From Phoenix dactylifera (lineage: Eukaryota > Streptophyta > Magnoliopsida > Arecales > Arecaceae): a DNA stretch of 64,000 bases. The position numbers and the translations under genes are program-made. Shown here piece by piece: positions 22,187 to 36,000 of this stretch. How positions within the stretch are numbered: position 1 is the stretch's first letter; every line of letters begins with the position of its first letter. The stretch lies in contig NC_052394.1 of assembly GCF_009389715.1 (NCBI RefSeq), positions 20,152,899 through 20,216,898 on the forward strand, read 5' to 3'. Below the pieces are notes generated by a model. That model was not told the origin of the DNA. It made no database searches and saw nothing but the letters and a program-made list of their open reading frames with translations.

Positions 22187-24095
22187 TAAACCGCTCTATC
22201 AACAACGTGTTGTTAGCAACTGACATGCTTCAGCAGAACATTCCACTTGCAAATTATAGAGCTCGCTCAGTTGTATCACTTGTAGCGAGTGCAAGGACCT
22301 TCAAGGTTGACCGAGCCCCTCTAGAACTGCTCTTTCTCCATCCCTCCTCAAATGGAATTCCCAACTCAAACTCTACTCCATCATCCCTCCGCGCATTTAC
22401 AAGCATTTTAAATGCTAAAAGTATTTCTATTATGATCTTCTGTTACACACAACACTGTAGAATTCACTTTTCAATTGATTTCAGCTAAATTGGTGGTGCA
22501 GTTGGATGCAGTTGTTAAAAATACATATATAAATGCACTACAATACACATAATCTAAAGTATACTATGAAATGCCTGTCAATTTTACAATCACTGGAGCT
22601 TACACTTCGTTTCTATTAGGATATTGATGTTCTCATTTGGGCTTTCACTCTCTTTTTTTTTGGCACTTCTTTGAAAAGGTACAATCATCATCTCTTGGTA
22701 AGTATCATGCCTTTACACCAGTCATCTATTTCTCCTTGTCACCGTGGACCATATTTGGTCCATTATATAATTTCTATCATTGTTAATTGGCTATTGGATC
22801 TGATCCTGCAGCATAATTGTTTCAATCTTTTGATGATAACATTTAGAATGGCATGAATTTTAATCATCTTCACCCAAGGGTCAGACTTCTAGGATGAGCA
22901 ACTAAGTAGCCCTGCAAAATAATGCATGTTGGTGCCAGTTAGGAGATTAAACCGTGACTTCCACCACCTTATAAGTTATAAATTGGCATTGTCATGGTAG
23001 GCCACCATTTCCCACGCCTAGTGTGACCTAATTAAAAACTCATCGGTCCAACTCTCACTCATTGCAAGCCCTCAAAAATCCTTTTTCTAATATCAATTCA
23101 AGCATTGCATGCGTCGATTATTTGCATCATTTTGATATATATAATATAGACATATACATGTATATTATGTATATATACACATACATATATATAGACACAC
23201 ACACACACATACTTACAAGCATACAAGCATACACATTTTGCTAGATATTTCAAGCACACACTTACTGTGAGGACAATAGAACAGTTATTTCAGTTCTCCA
23301 ATTGGAGTATTTCTGGGGAAACAATAGCTTCAAGGCAAAGACAGGCCCACGTTCCTTCCCACTGAAAGGAAGGAAAAATACAAGAGAAAGGAAAAGGCTT
23401 CATCACTCATTGCAGTAATGGAGGCCATTATTTAAACTAAAATGACACCTGAGTGGTGTAGAAGCATCAAAAGTTCTCTCTCATGATGCATGAGGCTCTT
23501 CTTGTGCAAACAACGTTCATGTGAAGCTTTACAGTAGGAAATCACGACACAATGTACATGTATTGTGCGGTTCTATGTTTGAATTGTTGGTGATGTATGA
23601 GGTTTCCAAATCTTGAAGCTGAAGTTCTTATAGTTGCATGATTGTAGGGCCTGCCTTTTGTTGGTCGTTAAGTATCTTAGAGTTGTGGCCATTATAAATA
23701 AGTTCATATAAAAATTGAAGATACTATATGGCAATTATATTATATATAGGTAACAAAGATGACATGTGAAATGAAGCCTTAGATCTTACGGACATCAAGC
23801 TTCCATGGTACTAGATGATTAATAATAGTTCTTATACTAATGATATATCCATCGAATTCTGACATGCTAATTACTAATTAGCAATTTTGTTTCTTAAGTT
23901 AGGTATCAAGGTACATTTCGTAACTGTTCGTTCCACATCGGAATTCACAGTTGCTTTCCCCTTTATTTTCATGGTCGAATGTTATAGATTATGTTCGATG
24001 ATTTCATCTTCCCATTTCCTGTTATGTTAAGTTATTATCGGTAAGGTGATTGCATCAACAGAACAGGAGAAATAAAATAACAGTTAGAATATAGT
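22187..24095. other. Intergenic DNA
   Basis: AT-rich sequence with a TA/CA microsatellite cluster near 23130-23210. The short ORFs show no similarity that can be recognised. Nothing else is supported. Confidence 0.4.
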
Positions 24096-24535
24096 TGTTC
24101 AAGTTAAGTTGATGTTTTCCACTTAAGAGTGACGGAAACATGGTTGCGATTGTGATTAAGATATGATTTGTTCAAGTTAAGTTGATGTTTGAAGTGTCTT
24201 AATTTATGTTTTACACTTAGTGTAATGAAAACATGGTTGCGGTTGTGATTAAGATATGATTTGTTTAAGTTAAGTTGATGTTTGAAGTGTCTTAATTTAT
24301 GTTTTACACTTAATGTAATGAAAACATGGTTGCGATTGTGACTAAGATATGATTTGTTCAAGTTAAGTTGATGTTTGAAGTGTCTTAATTTATGTTTTAC
24401 ACTTAGTGTAATGAAAACATGGTTGCAATTGTGATTAAGATATGATTTGTTCAAGTTAAGTTGATGTTTGAAGTGTCTTAATTTATATTTTACACTTAAT
24501 GAAAACATGGTTGCGATTGTGATTACGATATCATA
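24096..24535. repeat. 93-bp tandem repeat array, about 4.5 units
   Basis: The TGGTTGC(G/A) landmark recurs at 24141, 24234, 24327 and 24420, exactly 93 bp apart, and then at 24508 after a short deletion. Units are well over 90 percent identical. Because 93 is divisible by three, the minus strand keeps one frame open (24556-24104, 150 aa) with the 31-residue unit containing KHKLRHFKHQLNLNKSYL. The ORF has no other sign of being a gene. Confidence 0.95.
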
Positions 24536-24556
24536 AATTCTCTTGGACCTGCTCAA

Positions 24557-26477
24557 GTATGGGAGTGGGACGGCCAGATTTGGTAGGTAGTTGGTCTCAT
24601 GTATTGCACTATAAGTATACGGTCATGATGAGGGGGTCCATAGTATCAGACATGGTTGGAGATAACGACATGACTCCAACCAATAGCCAGAACGGCAGAA
24701 GCTGTTCTATTTCATCATTAAATATGCTATGTTTCGATGATATTGTCGCCGTTAATTAATTAATCGAGAAGTTTGACCATACCCCGGCTGTGCGCGTACT
24801 TTTCTGCTTAGATTGCGCCGCGGAGCATTCTAACTCGGACTCTCTTTTACCAATCGCAGGCTATCATGTGATCGCAATTATGCTGCCCCCGCACCGATAT
24901 AAGGACGTAGATAAAGTTACTGTTACCGTCCGTGATTTCCTTTAATTTTGTAAATAAATTTATAGTCTAGAGGTGGGCTTCACTAGTTCATGTAGAAATA
25001 CAAACATTGGCATTTGATTTACAAGAAAAAGAAAGTACTCTTCATGATAGTTAAATATTACAAACAATATAATGTTTGAAAAATGTATTGGTGAACTGGT
25101 GTACAAAAAATTAAATTACATGAAAGAAATGCGGGTTCAATTAAAATAGCTTTATCACCAAATGGTAGATAATATATCTATTTTCTAGAAAATATGTTGG
25201 TTGCAAACATACAAAATCTACTCCATGATATGTGTGTGAAAGAAAGTGAAATTGATCTTTTTTTCAAGACATAAATAAATTTTGATTTTTAGTTATACAA
25301 AATGATAAATGTACTTTTATGTTCAATTTTCTAATCATTTTATTTTTTTTTCTTATGAATAAGGAAATTGAATAAGTCAACATATTGATTAAAGGAAGGA
25401 TCAGTAATTTTTTTTTAAGAATATGATAATGGAGATAAAACTGGAAATGCTATAATGGCCAGTGTACGTGGAGCCATCAAAACATTCATCAAAGTATAGA
25501 GATAGAAATGTATTACTAAATTAAGTATTTTATATAAAGCTTCTTTAGCTAAAGCTTTTGTAGCAAGAGAAAAGGGTTGAACTTTTGAAGCTTTCATTGT
25601 TCTTGAGTTGAGAAATTTGCAGAACTTTTTCTAATTACAAATTTGAGAAATTTTTTTTGCACAAAACCTTTTATTGTCGGCTTTTCTTCTACATCAGAGA
25701 AACGAATATTTTACGGCTAGGGTTGATCGAATATTGTTATATTTATATCCATATTTATTTTATTTGATGAATACAAATATGGATATAGATGTTAGTCAGA
25801 TATAAAACTTCATATCTATATTTATTTTAAATAAATACGGATACAACTTAGACATCGATAGTATACATATAAATATAGATATAAATTGGTTAATTAAACT
25901 TTAAAATGATAAAATCAAAAATATTACTAAGTGTATGATAAATTAAGTTAATAGTATATTAATGTTATTTTTTTAAAAAAAATTATGAATGCTATGTAAA
26001 ATTAAATAGGATTATAAATAGAATCGGATATTTGAATACGAATCGAATAATTATCCATCTATATTTATATCCATTTTTTTAATAAATATAAATATTAGTT
26101 GAATTCTCGATAGGCTGATTTGAACTTTTATCCCTACTTCCCGCGCTCCGTTTTTAACAATTGTTTTGACAACGTAAAGATCACTACTTACATCTAAACC
26201 TCGGAAGAATTAATGCTTATGTTAATCCGCCGGTAAAATGTAGCAGGTTGATGAGGCGTGACGTGGGTTACCGGTTTCCGCGGTAAGCTGGACCCCTGAA
26301 TGGCGCACTTTAAGGTGGGTCCACCGTCAAATTAACTCAGAAGTTTTTAACGATCTTATTAAATGCATTCGCTTCTATCCGGTTTCCACTGTATATTCAC
26401 CGGAATTCCCAAATCCCTAAAAAAGGAACCAAGAAAAAGAGAAGCAAAGCGAAGGGGCTAAAGAAATCTCGTCTTTA

Positions 26478-26480
<3 letters not shown>
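24557..26480. other. Intergenic DNA and SCAR promoter region
   Basis: 24557-25700 is AT-rich with nothing recognised. 25700-26110 is very AT-rich with repeated ATATTTATATCCAT-like blocks in both orientations, perhaps an old small DNA transposon without clear ends. 26130-26400 becomes GC- and CpG-richer and is the likely promoter of the SCAR gene. Confidence 0.4.

Positions 26481-26509
<29 letters not shown>
26481..26509 (+). repeat. (CT)n tract in the SCAR 5' leader
   Basis: An uninterrupted CT run about 120 bp upstream of the SCAR start codon. CT/GA tracts are common in plant core promoters and leaders and can bind GAGA-type factors; regulatory use here is inference. Confidence 0.8.
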
Positions 26510-26512
<3 letters not shown>

Positions 26513-26628
26513 CTATGTGAGCTCTGTCGCAGAGCTCTAATGGACGAAATGTAGCAGATTCCCGCAAGGAGAGCGGCTCCCAATTTCGAAATCCGGCAGT
26601 TTTTCTTCTCTTTCTTTGGGTTGGAGAG

Positions 26629-29600
26629 ATGCCGATGATTCGGTACCAGATAAGGAATGAGTACGGATTGGCGGATCCGGAGCTCTACGGAACTGCACAG
26701 AGGGATGATCCCGAGGCGCTTCTTGAAGGGGTCGCCATGGCAGGCCTCGTAGGCGTCTTGAGGCAGCTTGGAGATCTCGCCGCGTAAGTGTGATTTTTCT
26801 TTTCTTGAGCTACTTGTGTGTTTCTTGAACCTTGCTCGTTGATTCGGAGTCGGAATATTTTTTAAGGGGATTTGACGGGATTGGGTTCGGGCATCAGGGT
26901 GGAATTGGAGAAAACGCGCGCTTTTATTTCTTTGGAGGATTTGAGTAATTGAAAAAGAAATAGGGTTTTTGGGGTTTGTTTTAAGAGAGAAAAAGGTGAA
27001 GGGCTTTTGGGGTATTTTAGTTGCTCAGGTTTCTTGCTTAAACTATTAGGTGTCGGTGGAGAAAATGTTGGATTTGATTGTAAATTTAGAAGTTTGGGGG
27101 ATATGAATTTCCTTTTCGAGCCAAAAGAATGATAGAGGGATATATCAAGTGTAAGAAATTATTATTCGTAACGAATGGAATGAAATAATATGTGTTTAGA
27201 TGATCTTGTTCGACATAAATAAAAAAGTAACCATCTTTCCATTTCTGTATTCCTCCATGCTTACTGAATTATTGCTTATTTGGAGTCCTTAGATTATGTG
27301 CCGGGAGACACATTAAGAGTTAACATGATCCTTTGGACTTCTGATATTTAAGCTACCTGGATTGTTTGCTTTAGGAACTGAAATGGTTAAGGTTGGCTCT
27401 CTTATTGTACTTTTGTAATACAATTGGATCTCTGTTGAGAGTTTCAAAAACCCGTGTATTCTGCAATTACATTGAGGCTTAAGTTGTGAAGGAACTCAAT
27501 GAATAGAAACACTTAAAAGTATCTGGCATGGCACCGTCTGGTGTCACGGGAGATTGGTGGAGCTATATCACAGTGAGATTGTAGGAGCGTAGCAGAATTA
27601 TGGAAACCAGGTATGATGCATAATCATATAAACTTGTATAATTTTAATAAGACTTGTGTATCAGAGGTCTATACTTGATAAAAAGGGAGCTGTTAGTCTC
27701 AAGTGGGATGTAATTGAGGGGACTTTAGATTCTGGAGGGGGTGCCACAACCAAGGTAGATAATTTTAGTTACTTAGAAAATGGATGAAAGATCAAAAGAT
27801 TTTACCGACCGCTTGAATATATACAAATAAACAGTAGACCATGGATGATACAATTAATAACAAATAAACAACAAAAGAGGAAGATAAACAGTGAGATGTG
27901 TGTTATAAATGTCACGCTCCAAATTTGGGACATGACACGACCATACCACCGAGAGGTACAACTCATGATAACATGAAGCCAATAATTACATTTAACTTCC
28001 AAATTTATCTCAAACAAAATATAGTAAATAAAAGTCCAAATTCATCATCTATTAAATGTAACCAATACTGGTTTGGAGCATCTAAATCCAAACATAAATA
28101 CTAAACCCATAATTCTCAATATTTAAAAAGTTATTAAGCTACAAATTCATGACCAACTAAAGAATTAAAGTCCTGCGACATAAATCACCAAACTTACTAG
28201 CACAAACTCCAAACCCGAACCATCCTTCCTTCTACAAACTCTACTCATTTGAAAGAGAGAAAATAAAAGATATGTGGACACAGCTCAATAAGTAAAATTT
28301 ACACGATCTTACCGAATCGAGCATAAGTTTTTCGATATCAATACACTATTTAAAGAAAATAACAGTTATTGTAAAAATAAAGCTTTTTATAGTACAATAT
28401 ATTAAAAAGTCATAAGCCAATCATGCATGCATAAATCATCAATATTTCATAAACATAGTTTCAAGTTTATATTATAAATAAATTCATAAATTATTTTTTT
28501 GCCATTTAGCATATCATAGTTCAAAATATTGCTTGTAAATATTCGTGCTACAATCACTTTATACTCGTGATAGGGTCCTGTTTCGTAATCGACAAAAAAT
28601 TATGTTTTGTATGCCAACTTTATATCCACTGGCAAGGTAGTATTTCGTATGGATGCTAACTTGAAGTGTCGGTCTTCTCCAAGTCTGGAAGGTCATACAT
28701 AGCTATCTAAGAGCCTTTCAAATATTTATATCTTTTTTTCTTAAAACATACACATAGATAGATAAAAAAACTAAATTGAATGATCGGATTCATAATTTAT
28801 AACAAAGCTATTTTCAATGAAACATTCATGAAACTATAAAGTATGATTTTCATAACACATATGCTGATCTATAACTTTAAGAAAAACATAATATCTTCAT
28901 AGACAAATCTTATGCATAGAAGACGCGATAATTTAAAAAACAATAAGTAGTGTAAGATCTACTTTCCTCTTTCATTTTAAACCGTCAAACTTCGTTAGGC
29001 AAATCTACTAAACCTATTTTAAAATATTAAAACCAAAATTAATTTCTATTCGATGATTTTAGTAAAATTAAAAATAATAAGAGAAGACTTGATTGGGCAT
29101 TCAATGGTTTCGGGTAGGTTAGGTCTAAACGGTTCGCTCAATGAATTAAAGAGGCGCAGACTTGATCATGGCTAAGATCGTTCAGTAAGTTTCATCAATG
29201 ATAGTTTGAGAGATGCTCAACAGGGATGGGGCGATCAGTCTGATAGGCTGTTGGGGCACCAGGACGGTTTAGGACATCTTTACGGAAGTCAATCTGGGTC
29301 CATAGGATAGGAAAGTGGGACCCTTCGCTGGGGTCCATAGGTCTTTTAGAGAAAGAGAGAGATGGGAGAGAGAAGAGAAGAGACGAGAGAGAGAAAGAGA
29401 GGGATGGGTTCTCTCTCTCCTCTTCTTTTTTTCTTTCTTTCTTTCTTCTTCTTTTCTCGATAAACAGGGGAAGAAAGAGAGGGTGGATCATGGTGGTCCG
29501 GTGATGGTGCCAACCGGAGGTGACGATGGGAGGTGGAGAGCGGCCAATGATAGCCTATGAGAACGACCATGCTCGGCCAAAGCAAAGGAAGGGAGAAAAG

Positions 29601-32600
29601 AGGAGCAGCATCCCTAGCTGCCTCGGTGGCAGTTTTCTCGGCCCAAGGGAGCGGCGACGGGGGTGGGGAACTCACCAGCGAGTGGCATGGATGGCGGCTC
29701 TCAGCCGTGGCGATGGATTCCGATGAATCTTAGCGAGAAGAGAGATGATGGCTCTCAAAATAGGGCACCGAAAATTAGAGGGCGAAGGTGGTGTTTCGGG
29801 CGGTGGTGCTCGGGCGGGTGACACGCCAGCCACTAGAGAAGGAAGGAGAAAGGAAATGGGGAGAGGTGCGGTGATCAATCGAAGGGAAGAAGGGGTTTAA
29901 ATAGAGGTTTTGGGAGAGGATAAGATTGAATCAAGTCGGTTGTTCACCGGTTGCAGCGGCTCCCAACAACCGCCGGCCGTGGAGAGTTTGCGTTTGTTGC
30001 GCCTCCCTAATGGTGGCCGTTCGGGCGGGGGATTGCGATCTCCTACTCCATTTCCTTCTTTTTTTTCGTTGAGGAGTTTTGGGCTTGTTCCAAAGATGGG
30101 CTGGTCCAGTGAACCAGGCCATCATAATGAAGTAGCCAGATGAGCAGAATATCTGATTCACAAGTAGTGGATGGAAAACTTTTGTAAAAGCAAGATAGAC
30201 TATGAGGGCCTAGGAAGCACAATACTTCAAATTGCATCTCGTGCTGATATTTTTTGGATAGTTCAAGGGTATACGTTAGATACTTATTTTAATTTTTAAG
30301 TATCTTATTTTTCAAAATTTTGAAAGGCTTCAAGTATTTCCTGAATATTCTTGAGATACTTTTTCATTACCTCTAAGATGATGGGGAGGGCTGTATTTCC
30401 TTACATCTTTTTTATGAATTTTCATATTTTATGGTTAATCTTGGAGTTTGTGGTGTTGATATTACTGTACGGGGTATGAAATATTATCTATTAATTTGAA
30501 TCCAATAAAATGATGGAGTTTGTGAATTTTAATACAGGCTAGGTTATCTAGTTAACCCACTGTGCTCTACACCTAGCAATATTGCATCCTGCTTTTTCAA
30601 GATTTCCCATATCAGTTATTCATATTGTGTTATATCCTATGCCCTATCTGGAGGCGGTGCTCCATGGACAGGGGTGCAATTGTGCTGGAGGAACTTTAGG
30701 CGATTCAACCTACAAAGAGAGAAAAGCTATTAGCTGGAAAAAAATCTTTACCTTGACATTACCTTTTATTTTCTGCCTAGTTCGAGAGTGTAACAGATCC
30801 TACACATTCAAGATATTCTGGCTACTTCAGTTTTTTCTTCCTAGTAATATTGGTGAGATTCTGCTGGCTTTGCTTTTAGTGGTATTGGCCATATTATATA
30901 GTAATGAGATGGCAAACCTTTGAGGCAAATTTTCGTTAGTTAATCTGTAATGTTATAGAAAAATTAACTGCCGAGTTGTTTTTGTCTACTTCAACATCGT
31001 TCCTATCGTAGTTAAGTTTATTACGTTTAATACAGTCAGCATATAAGAAGCAATATAAGCAGCCACCTAATTATCTAAATTGGGTAATGCATGTTTTATC
31101 CTTTTCTTTGTGAATGGATGTTTTTGCCTTGGCATCTTCATGATAGAGATGGAACATGCACTCATAATATCAAGATGGAATTTAATCTCAATATTGTTTT
31201 GAGTTATATAGTTCTGTATGATAAGAACTTATTATATCCTTCTCTTTTAAAAATGTCATTTTATTACTCAATTTGGGAGTTGGTCATATGTGTGTCTGCA
31301 TTTTTTATTCTATTGTTTCCAAAAACATAAAGCTGACATGAAATTTGGTCCCCTCTATGCAGCTGTGCGATAAAAATTTCATTATTTGCTCACAGTTATT
31401 TTGGATTGTTCAGTCAATCGAGGTGGTTGTGTTGCTTTTCTGCCACAGGTTTGCTGCAGAGATATTTCATGACTTGCACGAAGAAGTGATGGCCACGGCT
31501 GCTAGAGGGCATGGACTGATGCTTCGTGTCCAGCAGCTAGAGGCAGAATTTCCATCAATCGAGAAGACCTTCTTCACTCAGACAAATAATTCAAGTTTCC
31601 CTTGCAATGATGGTTAGTGTGCATTTGTAAATTCTTCAATAATGCTAATTTGTTGTTGTATTTTTAAGGTCACAAACAAAGTTAAAAAACATAGGTCTGT
31701 TTGCAGTTTGGTTAAGCTGATGCAGGTTCACTTAAGTAGTTTTAGGAATTAACCACTCTAATTATTGAAAAAGGAGCTTAGTAAAAACTTTTATTACATA
31801 TTAGGTTGAATTGTTGTTTTGTATCTTTTCTCTTAATTGATTATCCTGAAACATTAAAGAAGAAGCAATATTGTGATATCAGAACTGGTAAGAATGTTAA
31901 TCCCTTGGAAGCATCCAAGTTCCAACATTTTAGTTCATATATATTCTTATGATTGTTGTTAATGTGACCATGCTGTAGGTATTGACTGGCATGCTAATAT
32001 TCAAATGGATCAGAATCTAATCACGCAAGGAGATATGCCTCGTTTTATCTTGGATTCTTATGAAGAGTGTCGTGGTCCACCTCATTTATTTACACTGGAC
32101 AAGTATGATGTTGACACCGGGACCTCATCTGCTTTAGTGATATTTAAAAGTTGTCTTTGATGACTCGTCCTTGGTCCTTCAGGTTTGATGTTGCTGGTGC
32201 CGGTGCATGTTTAAAAAGATATTCTGATCCCTCTTTCTTTAAGGTGGTGTTAGCCTCCTCTGGAATGCTGGAAACAGAGCTCCCAAGAGAAAAGAAAGCT
32301 CGTAAGACTAAGGTAATATATTAAAAAGTAGATAATGACAATATGACACATTTGCCATGTTAGGATTGTGATACGGCTTGTCTGGAGTTTCTTGAGAGAT
32401 CTTTTGCTATATTTTGTTGTTCGGTGTGGTTTCTTCCTATGATTACTGCATTACATTTTAGTTGACTTTGTAATGTAGAGTAGGGCCTCCATAAACTTTT
32501 AATAATGAGTCCATTCATGTTCCTTATTTTTTTTTTGTTTTCTCCCCTCCCCTCTATTTTCGTTCTTCAGTGAGCCGTCTCCCTCTTCGAGGACCCTTAA

Positions 32601-32949
32601 TCAGATTGGGGATACTGAGATGTGACATCTATAGCTTAGACTCTTCACAATAGTTGAAGACTGGATGCTGCCTTTGGCTTTATGACTAGAGTGAATATAA
32701 TGGTGTAATCTTTTGGGGAAATATGGACTTTAATAATAGGTTTAGAAATCTCTCATGCCACTTTAATTAAGTTTTGAACTTTTGGGCAATTTGATCCACC
32801 CATTTTCTTGATTTTTTTTTTTTTTGAGGACTTCATGTTTGTGACTTACCTTGCAAGGAAGATTGGAAATTACTGACATATGTATATATATACATATATA
32901 CGTACACACACACACATATGTATATATATACATACACACACACACACGC

Positions 32950-33010
<61 letters not shown>

Positions 33011-33052
33011 TGTATGTATAGATATACATATATACATATATATATATATATG

Positions 33053-33092
<40 letters not shown>

Positions 33093-36000
33093 ATCTATGT
33101 GTGTGTGTGTGTACAAAAAGGGTCCTCTGAGGCAAAGAAATCATGATCCAAACATCATCTAGTCATGCTTTTGTCTTTGAGGTGCAGCAGCTTGGGCATC
33201 ACTTACTTCTAGTCGTCTTACTCATCTTTTAATTCGTGCATTTGTTGCATGTTCTGTTTACCTGTTTCCAGGGCCAATAGGACCCTTTTTGTGATTTTCT
33301 TGAGGATGTGTAATCAATGGTGATTAGGATATGCTATTTGTGCCTTTTGAAGAATGAGAGCATTCATTACTTGGCTATATTGGCACTGTAGTGACATTTA
33401 CTTCTTTTTTTTAATCTGTTGAAGGGTGATGTATATTTCTAATGCTTAGTTAGGAATCTACCTTGGCCTTCCAAGAACGAGATATGTTTGGGTTCGCCCA
33501 TGCAATTGACCATCCTCCAGCCTGCCATTCTGCATATACTCATTTGTCAAGCTGATGTTCTTCTCCAGTTCAAACTCTAGGTTTTTTTGTATGCCTTTTG
33601 GTACATCGAAGGACCATTATTTGTTGCTGTTTATTCTATTCAGGCTCTTTGCTTAAGGCTAGATACCACACTTATGTTGAGAACCACTTATTCTGCCAAT
33701 CAGCAGTCTACAGCTGTCTTTTACGTCTTCTTTTTTGACTTTGTCATAACCTAGAACAGCAAGAAGCAATTTTTTCCGTCAAACAAAAGCACCAATCTGG
33801 CTATCTGATGTTGTTTCATAATATTCTGGAGGTTGTTTAGCCTTCTCTCTTATTAATAAGTTGCCTTTGGTGATCCGTTTGTGCTATACTTTAATCACCA
33901 ATAATATGTGCCAATAGTAAAACCAATAGCCCAACTCTTCATCAACACACAAAATGTGTTTATGTTAGGGGGATGAAGCACTGATGGTAAAGGTAGGGAA
34001 TCAATGCCCTATGTATCCACATTTACCAAAATTCCTGTTTGAGGAATACATTGAGATTTTGATTCTCATTTTGATATTTAGTTTGATCCCGATATGAATC
34101 TCTTCCTTAGTGTAGTCTATGTAGCATTTTTTTTTTAAAACTTAATAAGAAGATTCAACCCATCATGTTCTTTCACAATTTACAAGAACGAGCCATAGCT
34201 CTATGATTGCCATTTTTGAAAGGAGTATATGTGTGGGAAGTGAGCGGGAAAAACTATATTGTTGGTATGTATTTTCTACTTAAGTGTTATTCTGGTGTAA
34301 CGATAGCTATGCAGGTGTATTAGCCAATTGTCATTGCATATCTATCATTATACTTGCAACTTGTAAATCCATCAATAACTCCACAAGTTAGTGGTCTGAT
34401 TATTAACTAGTTGCATTGGTATAATAGTTGCCAACTTCCAATGGTCTTGAAACTTCAAAGATACCAGACTACAGCAAACATGTGTTTTAATGGTCATAAT
34501 TTCTCCGAGAATCTTTGGCCTAGGTATTTGCTGGAAAGAAGAATCTTTTTGAAGCTATGGTATTGGAATCTATTATTATCACTGTGAGGTGACTAATGAG
34601 ATATGATAGAGATATTAAAATGTTCAAGCACCTATAGACTCCCCTGTTTTTAGTTAACTTTTGCATATTACTTTGCTAAGAGGCTGTTGATCATTATTAT
34701 TTTGTGGAAAATTTTGACGGGTAAAAATACCATTCTTTAAAATAATATGTGCTAGTCTCTTCTCCATTATAACATAATCTATTTTTATAATTCATATTTT
34801 CCCAAGAAACTTTTTCATATTAATGAGTTATAATAGGAGTTAATTCTATTGCATTCCAGCGATCATGTTGTGTCTCTTCCCTATGTTGTATTTTTGTTTT
34901 TCTTTACTATTTTCCACTTTTTTAAGAAAGCCATATTATCAACCTAGTTTAAATTATCAATTTCTTGAAATTTGAAAGGAACATGCTTTATCATTTCTCT
35001 TTCAGAAGAAGGGATCACGTCGGAAGAATGGTCAAACGCTCGAGTCCTTGTTGGCACCCGATGCCGATTTTGAGTAAGCGTCCTTTTGATTTAATCTACA
35101 AGCTGATTATATTTTTGATACATAATGTCAATTTATTGTCTTTAACTTTATGATTGGTGCATACAGTTTGCGGCAGATAACTTTTGACCAAGTTTCTGAG
35201 AAAACTTCAAGACATGTGAGGTTGAAAACTAGGCATTCGAATGGTATGGACAAAAGCAACGACAGAGGCTTAATGGAGCGTCTACTTGAAATACATTTAT
35301 CTGAGCAGAAAGTTCTGTTTGGAAATTCTATAAGCCACTCCCACGTAAAAATAAATCCAATTGATTCAAATGAATCAGCTACTGAAATACGCGAGATTGC
35401 AGTTGATGCTTCAGCTGACCGCCCATTAGTTAGAGTGACAGACCTAATTCAGTCTCCTGATGAAAAAGAAGTGGCAGGGTTGCCTTTATATGATTTGGAG
35501 ATGCAGAAGATAAAGAATAAAGAATTGTCAGAGGTACTGCATGACTCATTTGGTGAACTAAAGAAGACTGACTCAGACTATCTTGTTGTGGAGCAAAAGG
35601 AAATGTCCACTGAGTGTGGATATAAATCAGAAGTCTGTCTTGATGGCTATGTATTTAATCAACCTGAAACAACTCCTTCACTGCAGGTGGTTGATCAGAA
35701 CAAATTGTTGGGGGATGCTGAATGCAAAACAGAAGGTGGTGCTTCCGATGACATAAGTAGTGAGCTGGATAATTTCGTGGATGCATTGAATACAATGGAA
35801 TCAGAATTAGAAACAGATTTTGAATGCAGAGGTAAAGCTGAGGCGGGTGTCTTCAACATGGAATCTCATGGAGAGGATTCTGACACTAATGAGGCACAAC
35901 AGGAGTTGCAAGCGCAATTTTCAGAACGAGATTCTGTTGATAACTCTGCCAAATCGTTGAGCTCAAACACTATGCTTAAAAATGAAGTAACAAGTATTTC

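Noticed and set aside
25700-26115. hAT-like element bounded by TAGGG-like ends
   Set aside because: The terminal repeats are too short and no target duplication was found.
29195-30143. Overlapping ORFs on both strands
   Set aside because: They lie in GA/CT-rich and GC-rich parts of repeat R copy 3 and have low-complexity translations.
32880-33146. ORFs rich in Tyr-Ile-His
   Set aside because: Translations of dinucleotide microsatellites in a SCAR intron.
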